From positions 25,001 to 60,254 of the forward strand of contig JAQGDQ010001132.1 of the NCBI GenBank assembly GCA_030141605.1: DNA of 35,254 nucleotides, given 5' to 3'. Below are positions 18,151 through 28,496 of this stretch, one piece after another. How positions within the stretch are numbered: the first letter of the stretch is position 1; each line of letters opens with the position of its first letter. Made by a program: the position numbers and the translations under genes. This DNA comes from Tubiluchus corallicola. Taxonomy: Eukaryota; Priapulida; Priapulimorpha; Priapulimorphida; Tubiluchidae. A model generated the notes under the pieces. It was given only the letters and a program-made list of their open reading frames with translations. It did not search any database and was not told the origin of the DNA.

Positions 18151-18269
18151 CGGGCCAAATTATGTGGACTGAAAGAGAAGACAAGGTCATGCAAGTGAAG
18201 CAGGACAATGCTGCAAAAGCCAAATCATGCAACGTAACTGGGTTTTACAGCTCCCCCAAAAGTCTGGAT

Positions 18270-18332
18270 GTGGCCTGTATTTGAGCTAGGGACTTACATT
18301 GCATTGCATCCTTGACCACTAGGCTGCCGAAT
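18270..18332 (-). pseudogene. tRNA-like SINE head (degenerate)
   Basis: On the - strand GGCAGCCTAGTGGTCAAGG resembles the D-arm/A-box region of Ser/Leu-type tRNAs, followed by a decayed T arm (CCTAGCTCAAATACAGG). Confidence 0.35.
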
Positions 18333-18540
18333 CTTCCACTGGTCAAGCCAGTTCTAACCCTTACAGCCAGTCAAAAAAGTTCAGCATTTCCGGTATTAGC
18401 TCGCACTTAGCGAATCTGTTTTTTGAGCCAGAAATTTCCAGTAGTGTTAAAATTAATCACCAAAATCAAAAAGCAGAAAATATGAAAAAGCCAAAATGCA
18501 GTTTGGATTTTAACTGAGAACAAAATTTAATGTGGAAGTT

Positions 18541-18559
18541 CCCTGGTTCAAATCCAGAC
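18541..18559 (+). pseudogene. Isolated tRNA T-arm/B-box
   Basis: CCTGGTTCAAATCCAG is a perfect B box (GGTTCAAATCC) with pairing flanks, but no tRNA 5' half precedes it. It is likely a SINE remnant. Confidence 0.35.
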
Positions 18560-18606
18560 TGCATACCATTTTTTCACATTTCTTGTGTCCCAGGTTTGTT
18601 ATCAAG

Positions 18607-19237
18607 CAGGGATATTACCGAAACTGAATTAAAAAACCGAAACCGAAAATTATCAAAATATAAGAAACTGATACGAAATGTAACAGAACAGAAACATTTC
18701 TGGCAATACCAAAAATTGCAAAAAGAAAAATCCAAAATAAGTTAAATATTTTGTTTGTTTGTTTGTTTGTATTTGCTGGGAAGCAAAGTTGCTGATAAAA
18801 AATTCTAATACAAAAACACAATGAGTTTTTATAGTACAGAACGTCAAGCTTAATGGAGTGGTTTACCTATTTATAAACAAATAAATAAATAAATAAATAA
18901 ATAAAACGTGATTTTGCTCAAATAAATTCAAACATTGCTTGATATTTCGGTTGATTGGGCTTGGAGACCCTAATGCTTCACAGTCGCCAGCACTGAAGAT
19001 ACGCCGCTTTACCGGCAAAAGCATGTCACAAACTATTACGTAAACGAAAATTTCACTTTATTTGAACTAATTAAACTAAGATTTTTCAGCAGTTTTTGTC
19101 TCTAGGAGAAAAAAAGATATATTGAATAAATTCTAGTAAAAACTAAAACCACGGAAAACGCTACAGAAAATTATCCGAAATTTCGGCAATGAAACTTAAT
19201 TCGCCGTACCGGAAATTTCGTTTCTGTAACAACCTTG
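18607..19237. mobile_element. hAT-like MITE (631 bp) with 8-bp target duplication
   Basis: The left end CAGGGATATTACCGAAACTG and the reverse complement of the right end CAAGGTTGTTACAGAAACGA match at most positions (about 18 of the first 24). Flanks are TTATCAAG (18599-18606) and CTATCAAG (19238-19245), 7 of 8 identical, as expected for an 8-bp hAT duplication. There is no transposase ORF. It contains an (AAAT)n run near 18880. Confidence 0.65.
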
Positions 19238-19349
19238 CTATCAAGACGTATTGATCTTGACTTTGATTATGTACAGAAATTTCTGCCCCAAAATAATCAA
19301 ATTAAAAAAATATGATCTAATTGCTTAGAATCCACACTGCATCCCAACT

Positions 19350-19495
19350 TTTTCAGATTTCCGAGCATGGCAATTTTCATCATTCTGCTATTTTTCACTC
19401 TCCTGCTTCTAGCAATGTGGGAAATCCCCATGAGAAGTAGGCCATCATTTCTGTTACTTCATTTCGATTCGAATTCTGACGACTCACACAATAAC
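19350..19495 (-). promoter_or_regulatory. Conserved upstream block, orphan copy
   Basis: Matches the block upstream of gene B (27366-27510) and gene A (34666-34815). It contains GGGAAATCCCC (19419-19429), a perfect NF-kB-type palindrome. No exon 1 follows to its left, so it looks cut off from its gene by the duplication breakpoint. Confidence 0.4.
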
Positions 19496-20047
19496 GATAG
19501 ATTATTTTCCAGATACATGTCAGAAATGTGCACAATTGTGCTAGTAATTCAGACACAAATGAATAAATAAAAAACAGCTAAATAGATAATGAGAACTAAA
19601 ACAAACAGATAAACAATTGTATGCCGATTAAGCAAGCTAAATAAAGGAAAAAACAGAAAACATGAAAGAAGTTATTTTATTAATAGAGCATCCAGAGGGC
19701 AGAAGCAATTTAATATTGAATAGCTGCTGAGCATTCTTAGTGGTGAAAGTCAAACAGCATCAAGTTTTACATGGAATTAAACTGCATGTGAAGTTTTCAA
19801 GAAAATTTTTGTCTAATTTGTATTGTCTGATTTGTCTAATTCAAATTGTGATGGTTTCAGAGATTGCTTATTTTAGCATATTTGAATTATTATTATTTCA
19901 AATTGAAACAATAAAGACGGTAACAGTAACTAAACCGAAACAAGGAAGACTAGCAATGGGACCACCATATCAGATGTTTAAGTCAAACTAAATAAAACTT
20001 TACTGTCGTTCATTGTACGTAATTGCCAAAAACTGGAAACAGCAATT

Positions 20048-20257
20048 TCAGACAGGGAAATTTGGCAGAAGTCACTGTTTGATGGGGTGAAGCACAATGA
20101 AGGTAGGCTTCAGCTACTATGGGAAGAGAAGCGTCAAAGCAGGAAGAATCGTACCAAAGATGCTTCAGCATTTCAGTGCACTAACCTTGGAAGATCTTGC
20201 TCTGTTCGCGAAGGCCTCTGCAATCATCGACTGAAATGTGTCAACAACTCACAGTAA
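20048..20257 (+). mobile_element. LINE ORF2 3'-terminal fragment (unit B)
   Basis: The frame from SDREIW to the stop resembles the extreme C-terminus of non-LTR retrotransposon ORF2: a DR..W segment, a basic KRQSRKNR patch and the zinc-finger-like FQC...CSVREGLCNHRLKC. One expected Cys is replaced (TNLGRSC). Nothing upstream in the element remains. Confidence 0.6.
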
Positions 20258-21099
20258 ATTTGCAAAAAGTAATTAATAGTTAAACGACTGAAGAGGTCAT
20301 CGCGTAGTAGAGATTATCAACTTTGTGCAGCACTACTGCCACCTTGCAGTACAATGTGCACTTTATAAACAAAAAAACGTGTACAAAGAGGATGAACAAG
20401 TTATGCTGCTTTACTGTCGAAACTGCTACCATTTAAGTAATTTCTCATTTATTTTGTGTGACATGATTTTACTTTGTTTAGAAGTGCATGACGGTGTGTT
20501 GTAAACCTTTGTCAAAGTAACGAAAGTAATATTCGTTACTTGGGGAAAAAAAGCTTAGATATATATGTGTTATTGTTTTAGCTACGTGTGGGTAGCATAT
20601 TCAGTAGATAATTTTCTTTCAGATATTAATTTTCTGTACAACTATAATACACTACTTTAGTTCATCACTGTTCATCCTGTAACAGCCATCATTAAAATGA
20701 TGATATTTGCACCCAATTCTCATAATCATGATTCAAAAACATAAAATCACATTAAAATGTTCCATCAAAATACACATGTAATAAAACTAAAATTCGTTAA
20801 ATTTAATCTACTTTGCAATGTGCACATAAGTTCAGAAACTAAATTTACTGTAAACAAAAATTTAGAGAGTACAACAACAGCTACAAACAAGTTAATAAAT
20901 TTTGCTTGGCTGGACATTGATGGAAGAAACCACAAATATATCTTATTATAATTTAACCTCAGAGCTAAACTGACTAAGGTAAGATAGGCCTATTTTGTAC
21001 AGACACAGGGCAACTATTTCCATGCAATGATAAAAATATTTACACAATACACAAAAGTTTTAAAATCACACACATTTTAGTTTAAAAATAAATTCTGAC
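20258..21099 (-). other. 3' flank / 3'UTR of Ig gene B
   Basis: Matches 28707-29144 of unit A except for a unit-specific ~410-bp stretch (20305-20712). The conserved + strand ORFs (20757-20951 and 28805-28996) lie in this probable 3'UTR and look incidental. No canonical polyadenylation signal stood out. Confidence 0.5.
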
Positions 21100-21182
21100 T
21101 CATCTAACAAAATGAACAATAACAGTGAGAATAACAACGTGTCCAAACAAGAACTTTCTCGGGAAATTGCAACCATTTTGCC
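21100..21182 (-). CDS. Ig gene B terminal exon (hydrophobic tail)
   Basis: The acceptor TTGTTTCAG precedes 21182. Encodes QNGCNFPRK and a 17-residue hydrophobic segment to TGA at 21102-21100. The small-residue cluster before it could hold a GPI omega site. Confidence 0.8.
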
Positions 21183-24100
21183 CTGAAACAAAATAACGAA
21201 CATTAGTGCTTGTGACTAAAGTCATAGATGTAGGAGCTGCTGCCCTTATGCTGGTTTTTCATCATTGATGTTAGGCATTCAATTTTCAACTATTTAATTC
21301 CTGTTAACTCCCAAATGCATAGAGCTAGAATCAATAAACTTAAAATGTAGGCCCCAGGAAAAGTACACCATTAATAATCAATATACATCAAAGCTAATTA
21401 ATTCTCTGCATTATTACGGTTATGATTTATCAAAAAATTCTTAGAAATACTTTACATAATTCGTTCAGTCTTTGTTTAAAAAAAATTGAAAAATTATAAT
21501 CTGAAAGGAATGCTGTCAACCAAGCCAAGAAGTGGATGCAGGTGTTTTCGGTTATCTCTAGAAAGTAGACATCTGGACATAACTAGGTCATAACTGTATC
21601 CAGGAAGTAGGGAAATGAGCACATCTGGTCATAACTGTATCCAGGATGTAGGGAAATGAGCACATCTGGTCATAACTGTATCCAGGATGTAGGGAAATGA
21701 GCACATCTGGTCATAACTAGGTCATAACTGTATCCAGGATGTAGGGAAATGAGCACATCTGGTCATAACTGAATCCAGGATGTAGGGAAATGAGCACATC
21801 TGGTCATAACTGTATCCAGGATGTAGGGAAATGAGCACATCTGGTCATAACTGAATCCAGGATGTAGGGAAATGAGCACATCTGGTCATAACTGTATCCA
21901 GGATGTAGGGAAATGAGCACATCTGGACATAACTAGGTCATAACTGTATCCAGGATGTAGGGAAATGAGCACATCTGGTCATAACTGAATCCAGGAAGTA
22001 GGGAAATGAGCACATCAGGTCATAACTGTATCCAGGAAGTAGGGAAATGAGCACATCAGGTCATAACTGTATGCAGGAAATAGGGAAATCGGTACATCTG
22101 GTCATAAGTGTATCCAGGATAGAAAACCACCAAACACCAAGTAGGGAAATGAGCACATCTGGTCATAACTGAATCCAGGAAGTAGGGAAATGAGCACATC
22201 AGGTCATAACTGTATCCAGGAAGTAGGGAAATGAGCACATCTGGTCATAACTGTATCCAGGAAGTAGGGAAATGAGCACATCAGGTCATAACTGTATCCA
22301 GGAAATAGGGAAATCGGTACATCTGGTCATAAGTGTATCCAGGAAATAGGGAAATGAGCACATCTGGTCATAACTGAATCCAGGAAGTAGGGAAATGAGC
22401 ACATCAGGTCATAACTGTATCCAGGAAGTAGGGAAATGAGCACATCTGGTCATAACTGTATCCAGGAATAGGGAAATGAGCACATCAGGTCATACTGATC
22501 CAGGAAATAGGGAAATCGACATCGGTCATAATGTATCCAGGAAATAGGGAAATGAGCACATCTGGTCATAACTGAATCCAGGAAGTAGGGAAATGAGCAC
22601 ATCAGGTCATAACTGTATCCAGGAAGTAGGGAAATGAGCACATCTGGTCATAACTGTATCCAGGAAGTAGGGAAATGAGCACATCTGGTCATAACTGTAT
22701 CCAGGAAGTAGGGAAATGAGCACATCTGGTCATAACTGTATCCAGGAAGTAGGGAAATGAGCACATCTGGTCATAAGTGTATCCAGGAAGGAGGGAAATG
22801 AGCACAGTGAGTCATTACTGCTTCCAGGAAGTAGGGAAATGAGTACAGTGAGTCATTACTGCTTCCAGGAACTAGGGAAATGAGTACATCTTGTCATAAC
22901 TGTATCCAGGAAGTAGGAAATGAGCACAGTGATTCATTGCCCTGTAACAGTTTCTAAGAACTGTGTGCAGCTGGTCATTGCTCTTTCTAGGAAGCCATTG
23001 GCCTGATGCAGCTGTTAACATTGGTTCTAGGAAAAATGGCAGCTGATGTCATTGACCATTAATTACAACAAGTGTGCTTTATATTACAACATTGTATAAG
23101 CAGGGACTTAATGTTAAACAATTTGTTGAGCTTATTGATCGCATGATGTGCATAATTAATTAATTAATATAAAATAATTCAATCTCACTCCATCACTCTT
23201 CATTAAACTTAAATTAAGCTACAAAAATGAACAATTTTAAATGTAGGTGACAGCACATGTTTAATTATTTGTAGTAGTACTTTCAATTATCAATCGCAAA
23301 TGAAAATGTACGACACTTCGGTAACAGAAACAAAACCATTACATAACTAATGACCATTTTTGTTTTTTTGCAAGGTAATTCTCTTAGGTCCTTAATCAAT
23401 GCACTTACCATTATCCTCATCTCCAGATCCCCCACCACCATTTTCTTTATCACCGCTTTCTTCTTTGTCACCTTCTTTTACAATTTTTATAGTTAAGCTG
23501 CCTTTTCTCTCTCCAACCACATTCCTAGCTGTACAACTGTATGTCCCTCCATCAACTAATTCCGCATTTTTCTTGGTAACTTTTTTACCGGTGTTTCCAC
23601 TTGACAAATTAGGACCACTCCACTGATAAGAAGGTTCTGGGTACCCACTTGCATCACAAATCAGCTCAAAGTCACTGCCAACTGTAATCTTAGTATCATC
23701 TCCGTTAGGCAATTTCACGGTAACTGATGTGATATCTGTGTCAAAAGCGAATCTCCTAATATAGCAGGATGCAAGACAGGACAGGAGAGATACAGGGAGA
23801 GAGGGTAAAGAGAAAGAGAGTCAAAGAAAAAAAGAAAAGCCTTCGCATCAAAACTAAAAAATTGTGGATTTGCAACATCGTTAACAATAATTTTGATTTC
23901 AATGTTACATTTATTTATTGTTCAATTTTATTTCACTTTTTCATTCTAAAAGACCCAGACCCGTCATGGTCATTTGCAAGATGCTACATACACTTCTTCA
24001 ATACACAGTGTTTAAAATGTGTTCCTAATGTGGTTGTTGTAACATGGAAACTCGGTCTGAAAATTAATCTAGCAGTAAGATAGATTAATAAAAATTTAAC

Positions 24101-27100
24101 TTACATTGTACATTTAGTGTCTTGTTAATAAATTGTTTTGACAAAATATCATGTATAAAAACTTGACAGGTCAGCTGCTTTCCACTATCTTCAGGTTTAA
24201 ATGAATAATCATCCATTGTGCTCACAACATTAGTAAAATTGGTGTTTAGATCCAGCATAGTTTCTGAACGAGAGTTGGCAGGAGCTGAACCTGCATGTAA
24301 TAGAAATTATAACCTGATGATAACAAGAAAATATGTGACGTATGAATGGGTTTTTGATTTAATGCACCTAACATACACAATATTTCCTTTATGTCAACGA
24401 TAATCTATTTAAAAATATTTTAATATAGTTTAAGAGATAACGTCAGAGATAACGTTTCTACACAACTGTTACTATATTATACACACTAAGTCAGATATGA
24501 AAGAATTAATTAAGCAGCAATTAAGTGAATAAATAATGAAAACTAAATCAAATACCCCTAACTAAAATATGAAATGGGATAAATAAAGAAAAAAATACAA
24601 AAGGAAAAGAAAAAAGCATCCAGAGAAAAGCAAAATAGCTGAATAATCACAGTGTAATCTTGTTTCAGGTCTAGTCTAATGAGCGATGGCTGAAGAGCTT
24701 CTTGAGTCGACACAAAGACAATGAGAAAGGAAGTAGAACTAGTAGTGAAAATACTAGGCTGGTACTACATAATATTATGTAATATAATATGATGCGATGT
24801 GATGTGATGTGATGTGATGCGATGTGGTGATGCAATGCGATGTAAAGTGATGTGAAGTGATGCAATGTGAAGTGTTGTGATACAATGTGATGTGAAGTGA
24901 TTCAATGTGATCTGATGTAATACGATGTGAAGTGATGTGATGTGATGTCATGCAATGTGATGTGATGTGATGTAAAAAAGCAACTATATAGTAAGTGCAC
25001 AGTCTGCGAAAGTTGCTTCAAGTTTTGATGTTGGGGCCAATTATAAACCACTTCAGTTTTAGTAAGATCAGTCTTGACACTTTCAGAAGAAACTATGTAA
25101 TGAAGGTAAGTAACTTCGTAGGAGAAAACATTTTTTAGCATTTAATTTAAGCTCAGTTTTTTCTAGGTGTGTGAAGACTTCCTGGAGGCAGGAGAGGTAC
25201 TCTCAAAAGTACTGCTATATACTATAATGTTGTCTAAATAGATAAGGACTGAACACCAATGAAGACACCATTTAATTTTGTAATACACTATATTTTGTAA
25301 TTTTTGTAATTTTTACACATTGTTTTTTTACTATGTGGATTCATTAAGACCATTTTATGGTGGAAACGTTACAGATGAGCGAATGTTAGTGTTAAAACAA
25401 CGTCTTTGCTTAGGATTATGTGCTGGCTGTTATTTTCAGAAATCGAAATAAATTGCATGTGACTCACTTGTTATTTGAGTAAATGTGAAAAACCTTTTAG
25501 AAAATATATTGATATTTATTATAAGCTAACGCTAAAGAATTTCACATATTTTTTGTTAATCAGGGTAAGCAGAGAAATAGAGTGAAACGACTAAGAAATA
25601 CGCAAACTGCATAAAACTCATATAAGAACTCCTAGCAAAGTCGTGAAAGACCAGAAAAGAGTTTAATTTTCCAGTGTTACTTAATAATGTAACGAGTGAA
25701 GTAAATTCCATCTTAAGAAAACATCAGAGAAATCAGACTAATTCTGTTTTTCACAGCTGTTTCAGTTGCCCATGTGAATTCTGTCCATTTTCCATGATCA
25801 CAAAAGATCAGAGGCCCTGAATAAAATACTTAGCAAAAGTATTAAAAGTAACTAAGAATGTCTTACATACTTACCAACAACAGTAACTTCTACTTCACGT
25901 GAGTTTTCCAACTGGCCTTGAAATGGCCTATACTGGCAGTGATAGGAACCATCCCGTTGATTTACGTTTACATTCACAACGTTTATACTCCAGTCTCCAC
26001 TGATAGGACCGTTTGGGTCAACAAACGTGAAGTTTTCACCATCTATGCGTTGATCTTTATCATTAACAAACCAGAAGACAGTAGAACCAAGTTGGACATA
26101 ATTGCTCTCTATCACACATGCTAGCAAAACATCACCTCCAGGAAGAGCAACAGCATCCTCGGGTTCTTGTTCAAAAGGTGTTGTTTGCGTTTCATCCTGC
26201 ATGCCTGCAAATCAAGCGTTTAACCAAATAGACACATGTTTGAAAATTTTAACTTATATGTATTAAAACTCATGTTGATATCAAATCTCAAGCTGACAAA
26301 CGAAATTAAGTTAGAGACAGTCACACCTAAGATAAGGTAAGTGACTAAGGCAAGGTTCACCTAATGCCTGTATTTAATCTACTAGGAACATTTCTGTGGA
26401 AACATGAATTATATAACAGGACTTTTCGTTATAGAAAGGAAATAAACTAGCTAACAATGTTTCTGAAGTGGTCAGAAACTGAACATTTTGCAAACGACAG
26501 TTGTAAAATTCAGCTTTAAAAATGAAGAGATGACAGCTGTTTTTAAAAATGCTCTTTTTTATTGAATTGCTTGAATACATGGAAAGCGCATTTCACAATG
26601 AAGCCTCAGCATTTAACTGTTCAGCCCATCACCCACGGGTCAAAGGTCAAAAATCTTGCCATAACTTATATCATTCAGTTTGTCTCATTGAGGCCCTTCA
26701 TTTATTATACAACAAGCTGCTTTTGGTAGACCCTGGAAGCATTTGTCTCCTCGACCCCTATTTTGCCCCTAACTGGGTCACAGGTTAACGATTCACACTG
26801 TAACCAATGCCATTCGATTCGCCTCATCGAGACGTTTTATTTGATGTGCTACATGGTAATATTCCAAGACACTTGATGCATTTATGTTCACGATCCCCAT
26901 TTTTCGGTTTTTGCCCCGTAGTGGAAAATTTTCCACCCTTCCAAATCACCCATATTTTGCCATACCCAACAACTTGGCTCCACTTAACCACATGCCAAAT
27001 ATTGTCGCCCTAGCTCAAAAACGATGGATCCTAAAGAAAAATAAACGAAGATTCGACCACTCCATGACCTTTGACCCAGCGACTCAGGTCACTTGTATAC

Positions 27101-27326
27101 GCATATAACTTTTGCCAGAGAGTGTAACCTGTGAGTTTTGTGTCCCTAGCACTCAGCATGTAAAAGGTCACAAGTTGCGGGACCCCAAATTTTGCATTTT
27201 GGCCCCTCACCCGGGCATTTATAAAGCTTGTCAGCTTAAGAAATTATTAATTATTTTTTTAATGTTTTACTTACAAGTAACGAACACGAAAAGACTCAAA
27301 TACAGCAGTGTATCATATGACCTCAT
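21100..27326 (-). CDS. Ig-superfamily gene B: signal peptide, V-set, half C2, I-set, GPI-like tail; 5 exons, 325 aa
   Basis: Coding exons in order of transcription: 27326-27275, 26204-25875, 24290-24105, 23735-23409, 21182-21100. They sum to 978 nt, all junctions are phase 1 and all sites are GT-AG. Domains: signal peptide (MRSYDTLLYLSLFVFVTC); V-set (Cys in LLACV, Trp in VFWFV, RDGSYHC); second half only of a C2-set domain (KQLTCQVFIH); I-set (ELICDASG, SYQWSG, DGGTYSCTARN); acidic Gly/Glu/Asp stalk; C-terminal hydrophobic FLFGHVVILTVIVHFVR with no cytoplasmic tail. It is inferred to be a GPI-anchored or tail-anchored cell-surface recognition protein. It lacks the C2a exon of gene A because of a genomic deletion; frame is preserved. 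It may be a functional variant or a decaying copy. Confidence 0.85.
21577..22925. repeat. 41-bp minisatellite in the last intron of gene B, about 33 copies
   Basis: Unit gagcacatctggtcataact, gtatccaggatgtagggaaa + t, period 41 bp (for example 21617 and 21658). Variants differ at aggaagtag/aggatgtag and catctgg/catcagg. The equivalent position in gene A (about 29735-29825) has only two or three units. Confidence 0.95.
22926..23408. other. Intron sequence of gene B without further features
   Basis: Decayed minisatellite edges, then unique AT-rich sequence. The part next to the I-set exon aligns with 29850-30021 of gene A. Confidence 0.5.
23409..23735 (-). CDS. Ig gene B exon I-set plus acidic stalk
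   Basis: The acceptor GACACAG precedes 23735 and the donor GTAAGT starts at 23408. Complete I-set domain followed by an EGDKEESGDKENGGGG-type stalk. 327 nt; about 10 base differences from gene A, 6 of them amino-acid changing by my count. Confidence 0.9.
23736..24104. other. Intron of gene B between I-set and C2b exons
   Basis: Purine-rich GAGA stretch near 23775-23840, then AT-rich sequence. It aligns with the corresponding gene A intron (30349-30716). Confidence 0.5.
24105..24290 (-). CDS. Ig gene B exon C2b (second half of C2-set domain)
   Basis: The acceptor ATGCAG precedes 24290 and the donor GTAAGT starts at 24104. Encodes SAPANSRSETMLDLN through DSGKQLTCQVFIHDI. Only the second Cys of the domain is here; its partner would be on the missing C2a exon. 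Confidence 0.82.
24781..24975. repeat. (GATGT/GAAGT)n pentamer-like microsatellite (unit B)
   Basis: Degenerate tandem gatgtgatgt with gaagtgatgc variants. Also present in unit A (31785-31945), so it predates the duplication. Confidence 0.9.
24976..25250 (-). mobile_element. Ty3/gypsy reverse-transcriptase fossil (unit B)
   Basis: On the - strand, pieces of the RT palm/thumb region can be read in shifting frames: a relic of the YLDDIIV box (DNIIVYSSTFE), then VTYLHYIVSSESVKTDLTK and WPQHQNLKQLSQT. Stops and frameshifts show it is dead. It is unrelated to the nearly complete element at 6.6-11.2 kb apart from superfamily. Confidence 0.7.
25251..25874. other. Unit-specific intron sequence next to the V-set exon of gene B
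   Basis: From about 25262 alignment with unit A stops. AT-rich, no recognisable feature. Confidence 0.5.
25875..26204 (-). CDS. Ig gene B exon 2 (V-set domain)
   Basis: The acceptor TTTGCAG precedes 26204 and the donor GTAAGT starts at 25874. Canonical Cys/Trp/Cys with the D-x-G-x-Y-x-C signature are visible (NVNQRDGSYHC). Roughly 40-45% identical in protein to the gene A V-set by eye, far lower than the other exons. Confidence 0.88.
26205..27274. other. Intron 1 of gene B
   Basis: Does not align with intron 1 of gene A. Its first 400 bp hold nothing recognisable; the rest is the degenerate repeat region listed separately. Confidence 0.5.
26630..27225. repeat. Degenerate long tandem repeat with GGTCA motifs (intron 1 of gene B)
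   Basis: A GC-richer block with a recurring theme: GGGTCAAAGGTCA (26637) or GGGTCACAGGTTA (26774), then a CCATTCGATTCGCCTCATCG-like stretch, then CCCCAAATTTTG / CCCCTATTTTGCCCC. The 13-mer GGGTCAAAGGTCA recurs inverted at 27065-27077. Similar gacctttgaccc-rich repeats occur in marine invertebrate genomes. It is absent from gene A. Confidence 0.45.
27275..27326 (-). CDS. Ig gene B exon 1 (signal peptide)
   Basis: ATG followed by 16 mostly hydrophobic codons, donor GTAAGT at 27274, phase 1. Gene A's matching exon is of identical length and starts MRSY. Confidence 0.82.
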
Positions 27327-27365
27327 TTTGTAGATCCAACCAGGCTATCTAATATCTCTTTAAGA

Positions 27366-27510
27366 CGATTATCCGAATTTACAAACACGGCGATTTGTCA
27401 TCTGCAATTTTTCACTTTTTTGCTCCAGGCAATATGGGAAATCACCAGGAGAAACTGGGCCATCATTTCTGTTGTTTCAGTTTCATCTCAATTCTGACGA
27501 CTCACACAAT
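27366..27510 (-). promoter_or_regulatory. Conserved upstream block of Ig gene B (candidate promoter)
   Basis: Ends about 40 bp upstream of the ATG. GGGAAATCACC at 27436-27446 is an NF-kB-like site about 110 bp from the start codon. TTTCAGTTTCATC nearby is IRF/ISRE-like. Conservation in three copies supports function but may only reflect recent duplication. Confidence 0.4.
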
Positions 27511-28496
27511 ATCAATATTCTGAACCGAGAGTTAAACAATATGCCTATCTTTAGGGATGTATACATTTAAAAAATATATAACGTATAATTATAACCCAGT
27601 TTCCATATTTTAGAATGTTTTAATGTATGTCAGTTTCAACAGAACTTAATTCTACAATAACAATATTCTAAACCAAGAGTTACATGTATACTTATCTCTA
27701 AGGTGACTTATACTAACAAAATATATTGTTACATTATAACCTACTCACCACATTCCAAAATCTTTGATGATAGTTCCAATAAAGCACCGCGTTTGTAAGG
27801 TTTCAATACCATCATATCTAAGTTCTACACACTCTATAGAAAGACGTATTTCCACGTTTGTTCAACTTTTTAAATTACAATTCCATTATTTTTGACGCGT
27901 GAGTTTACTTTTTTGTTCATTTCGTTGGAATATTGAACGTATTAATATGGCAAATTGAATGTGCATAGACAAACATTTCTGGTTCTTTTCCAGATACATG
28001 TCAGAAATGTGCACAATTGTTACCAGTAAGTCAGACACAAATAAATAAACAGCTAGATAAATAATGAGAACTAAAACAAACAGATAAACAAGTGTGCGCA
28101 GGTTAAACAAGATAAATAAAGAAAAAAACGAAAAACAGGAAGAAATTATTTTATTAATAGAGCATCCAGAGGCAGAACCAGTTTAATACTGAATAGCTGC
28201 TGAGCATTCTTAGTGATGGAAGTCAAACAGCGTCAAGCTTTACATGGAATTAAACTGCATGTGAAGTTTTCCAGAAAATATTTTGTCTAATTAAAATTGT
28301 CATGATTGTAGAAAGTGTAGATTGTTTATTTGAATTATTATTATTTCAAATTGAAACAATAAAGATGGCAACAGTAACTAGACCGAAACAAGGAAGACTA
28401 TCAATGGGACTACCATATCAGATGTTTAAAGTCATACTAAGTAAAATTTTACTCTCGTTCATTGTACATAATTGCCAAAACCTGGAAACAGCAACT
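27511..28496. other. Spacer between Ig genes A and B
   Basis: AT-rich. The left half aligns with the right edge of the window (third unit), the right half with 19500-20047 (unit B). No gene is seen apart from the LINE tail that follows. Confidence 0.5.

Larger units (their letters stand above)
19350..27365. repeat. Segmental duplication unit carrying Ig gene B
   Basis: Aligns by eye with 27366-34665: spacer, LINE tail, terminal exon, I-set exon, C2b exon, (GATGT)n tract and gypsy fossil are colinear. Unit-specific changes are a ~480-bp deletion near 19490, a ~410-bp insertion near 20305-20712, expansion of the 41-bp minisatellite and loss of about 393 bp with exon C2a at 24434/24435. The left edge is at about 19350. 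Confidence 0.85.

Noticed and set aside
17825-18232. SLSLSLS-rich - strand ORFs
   Set aside because: Translation of the GA microsatellite.
20757-20951. + strand ORF conserved in both units (also 28805-28996)
   Set aside because: Conserved because the whole segment is duplicated; it lies in the probable 3'UTR of the Ig genes and shows no domain.
23399-23626. + strand ORF opposite the Ig gene B I-set exon (and 30012-30239 opposite gene A)
   Set aside because: Antisense shadow of a well-supported - strand Ig exon.
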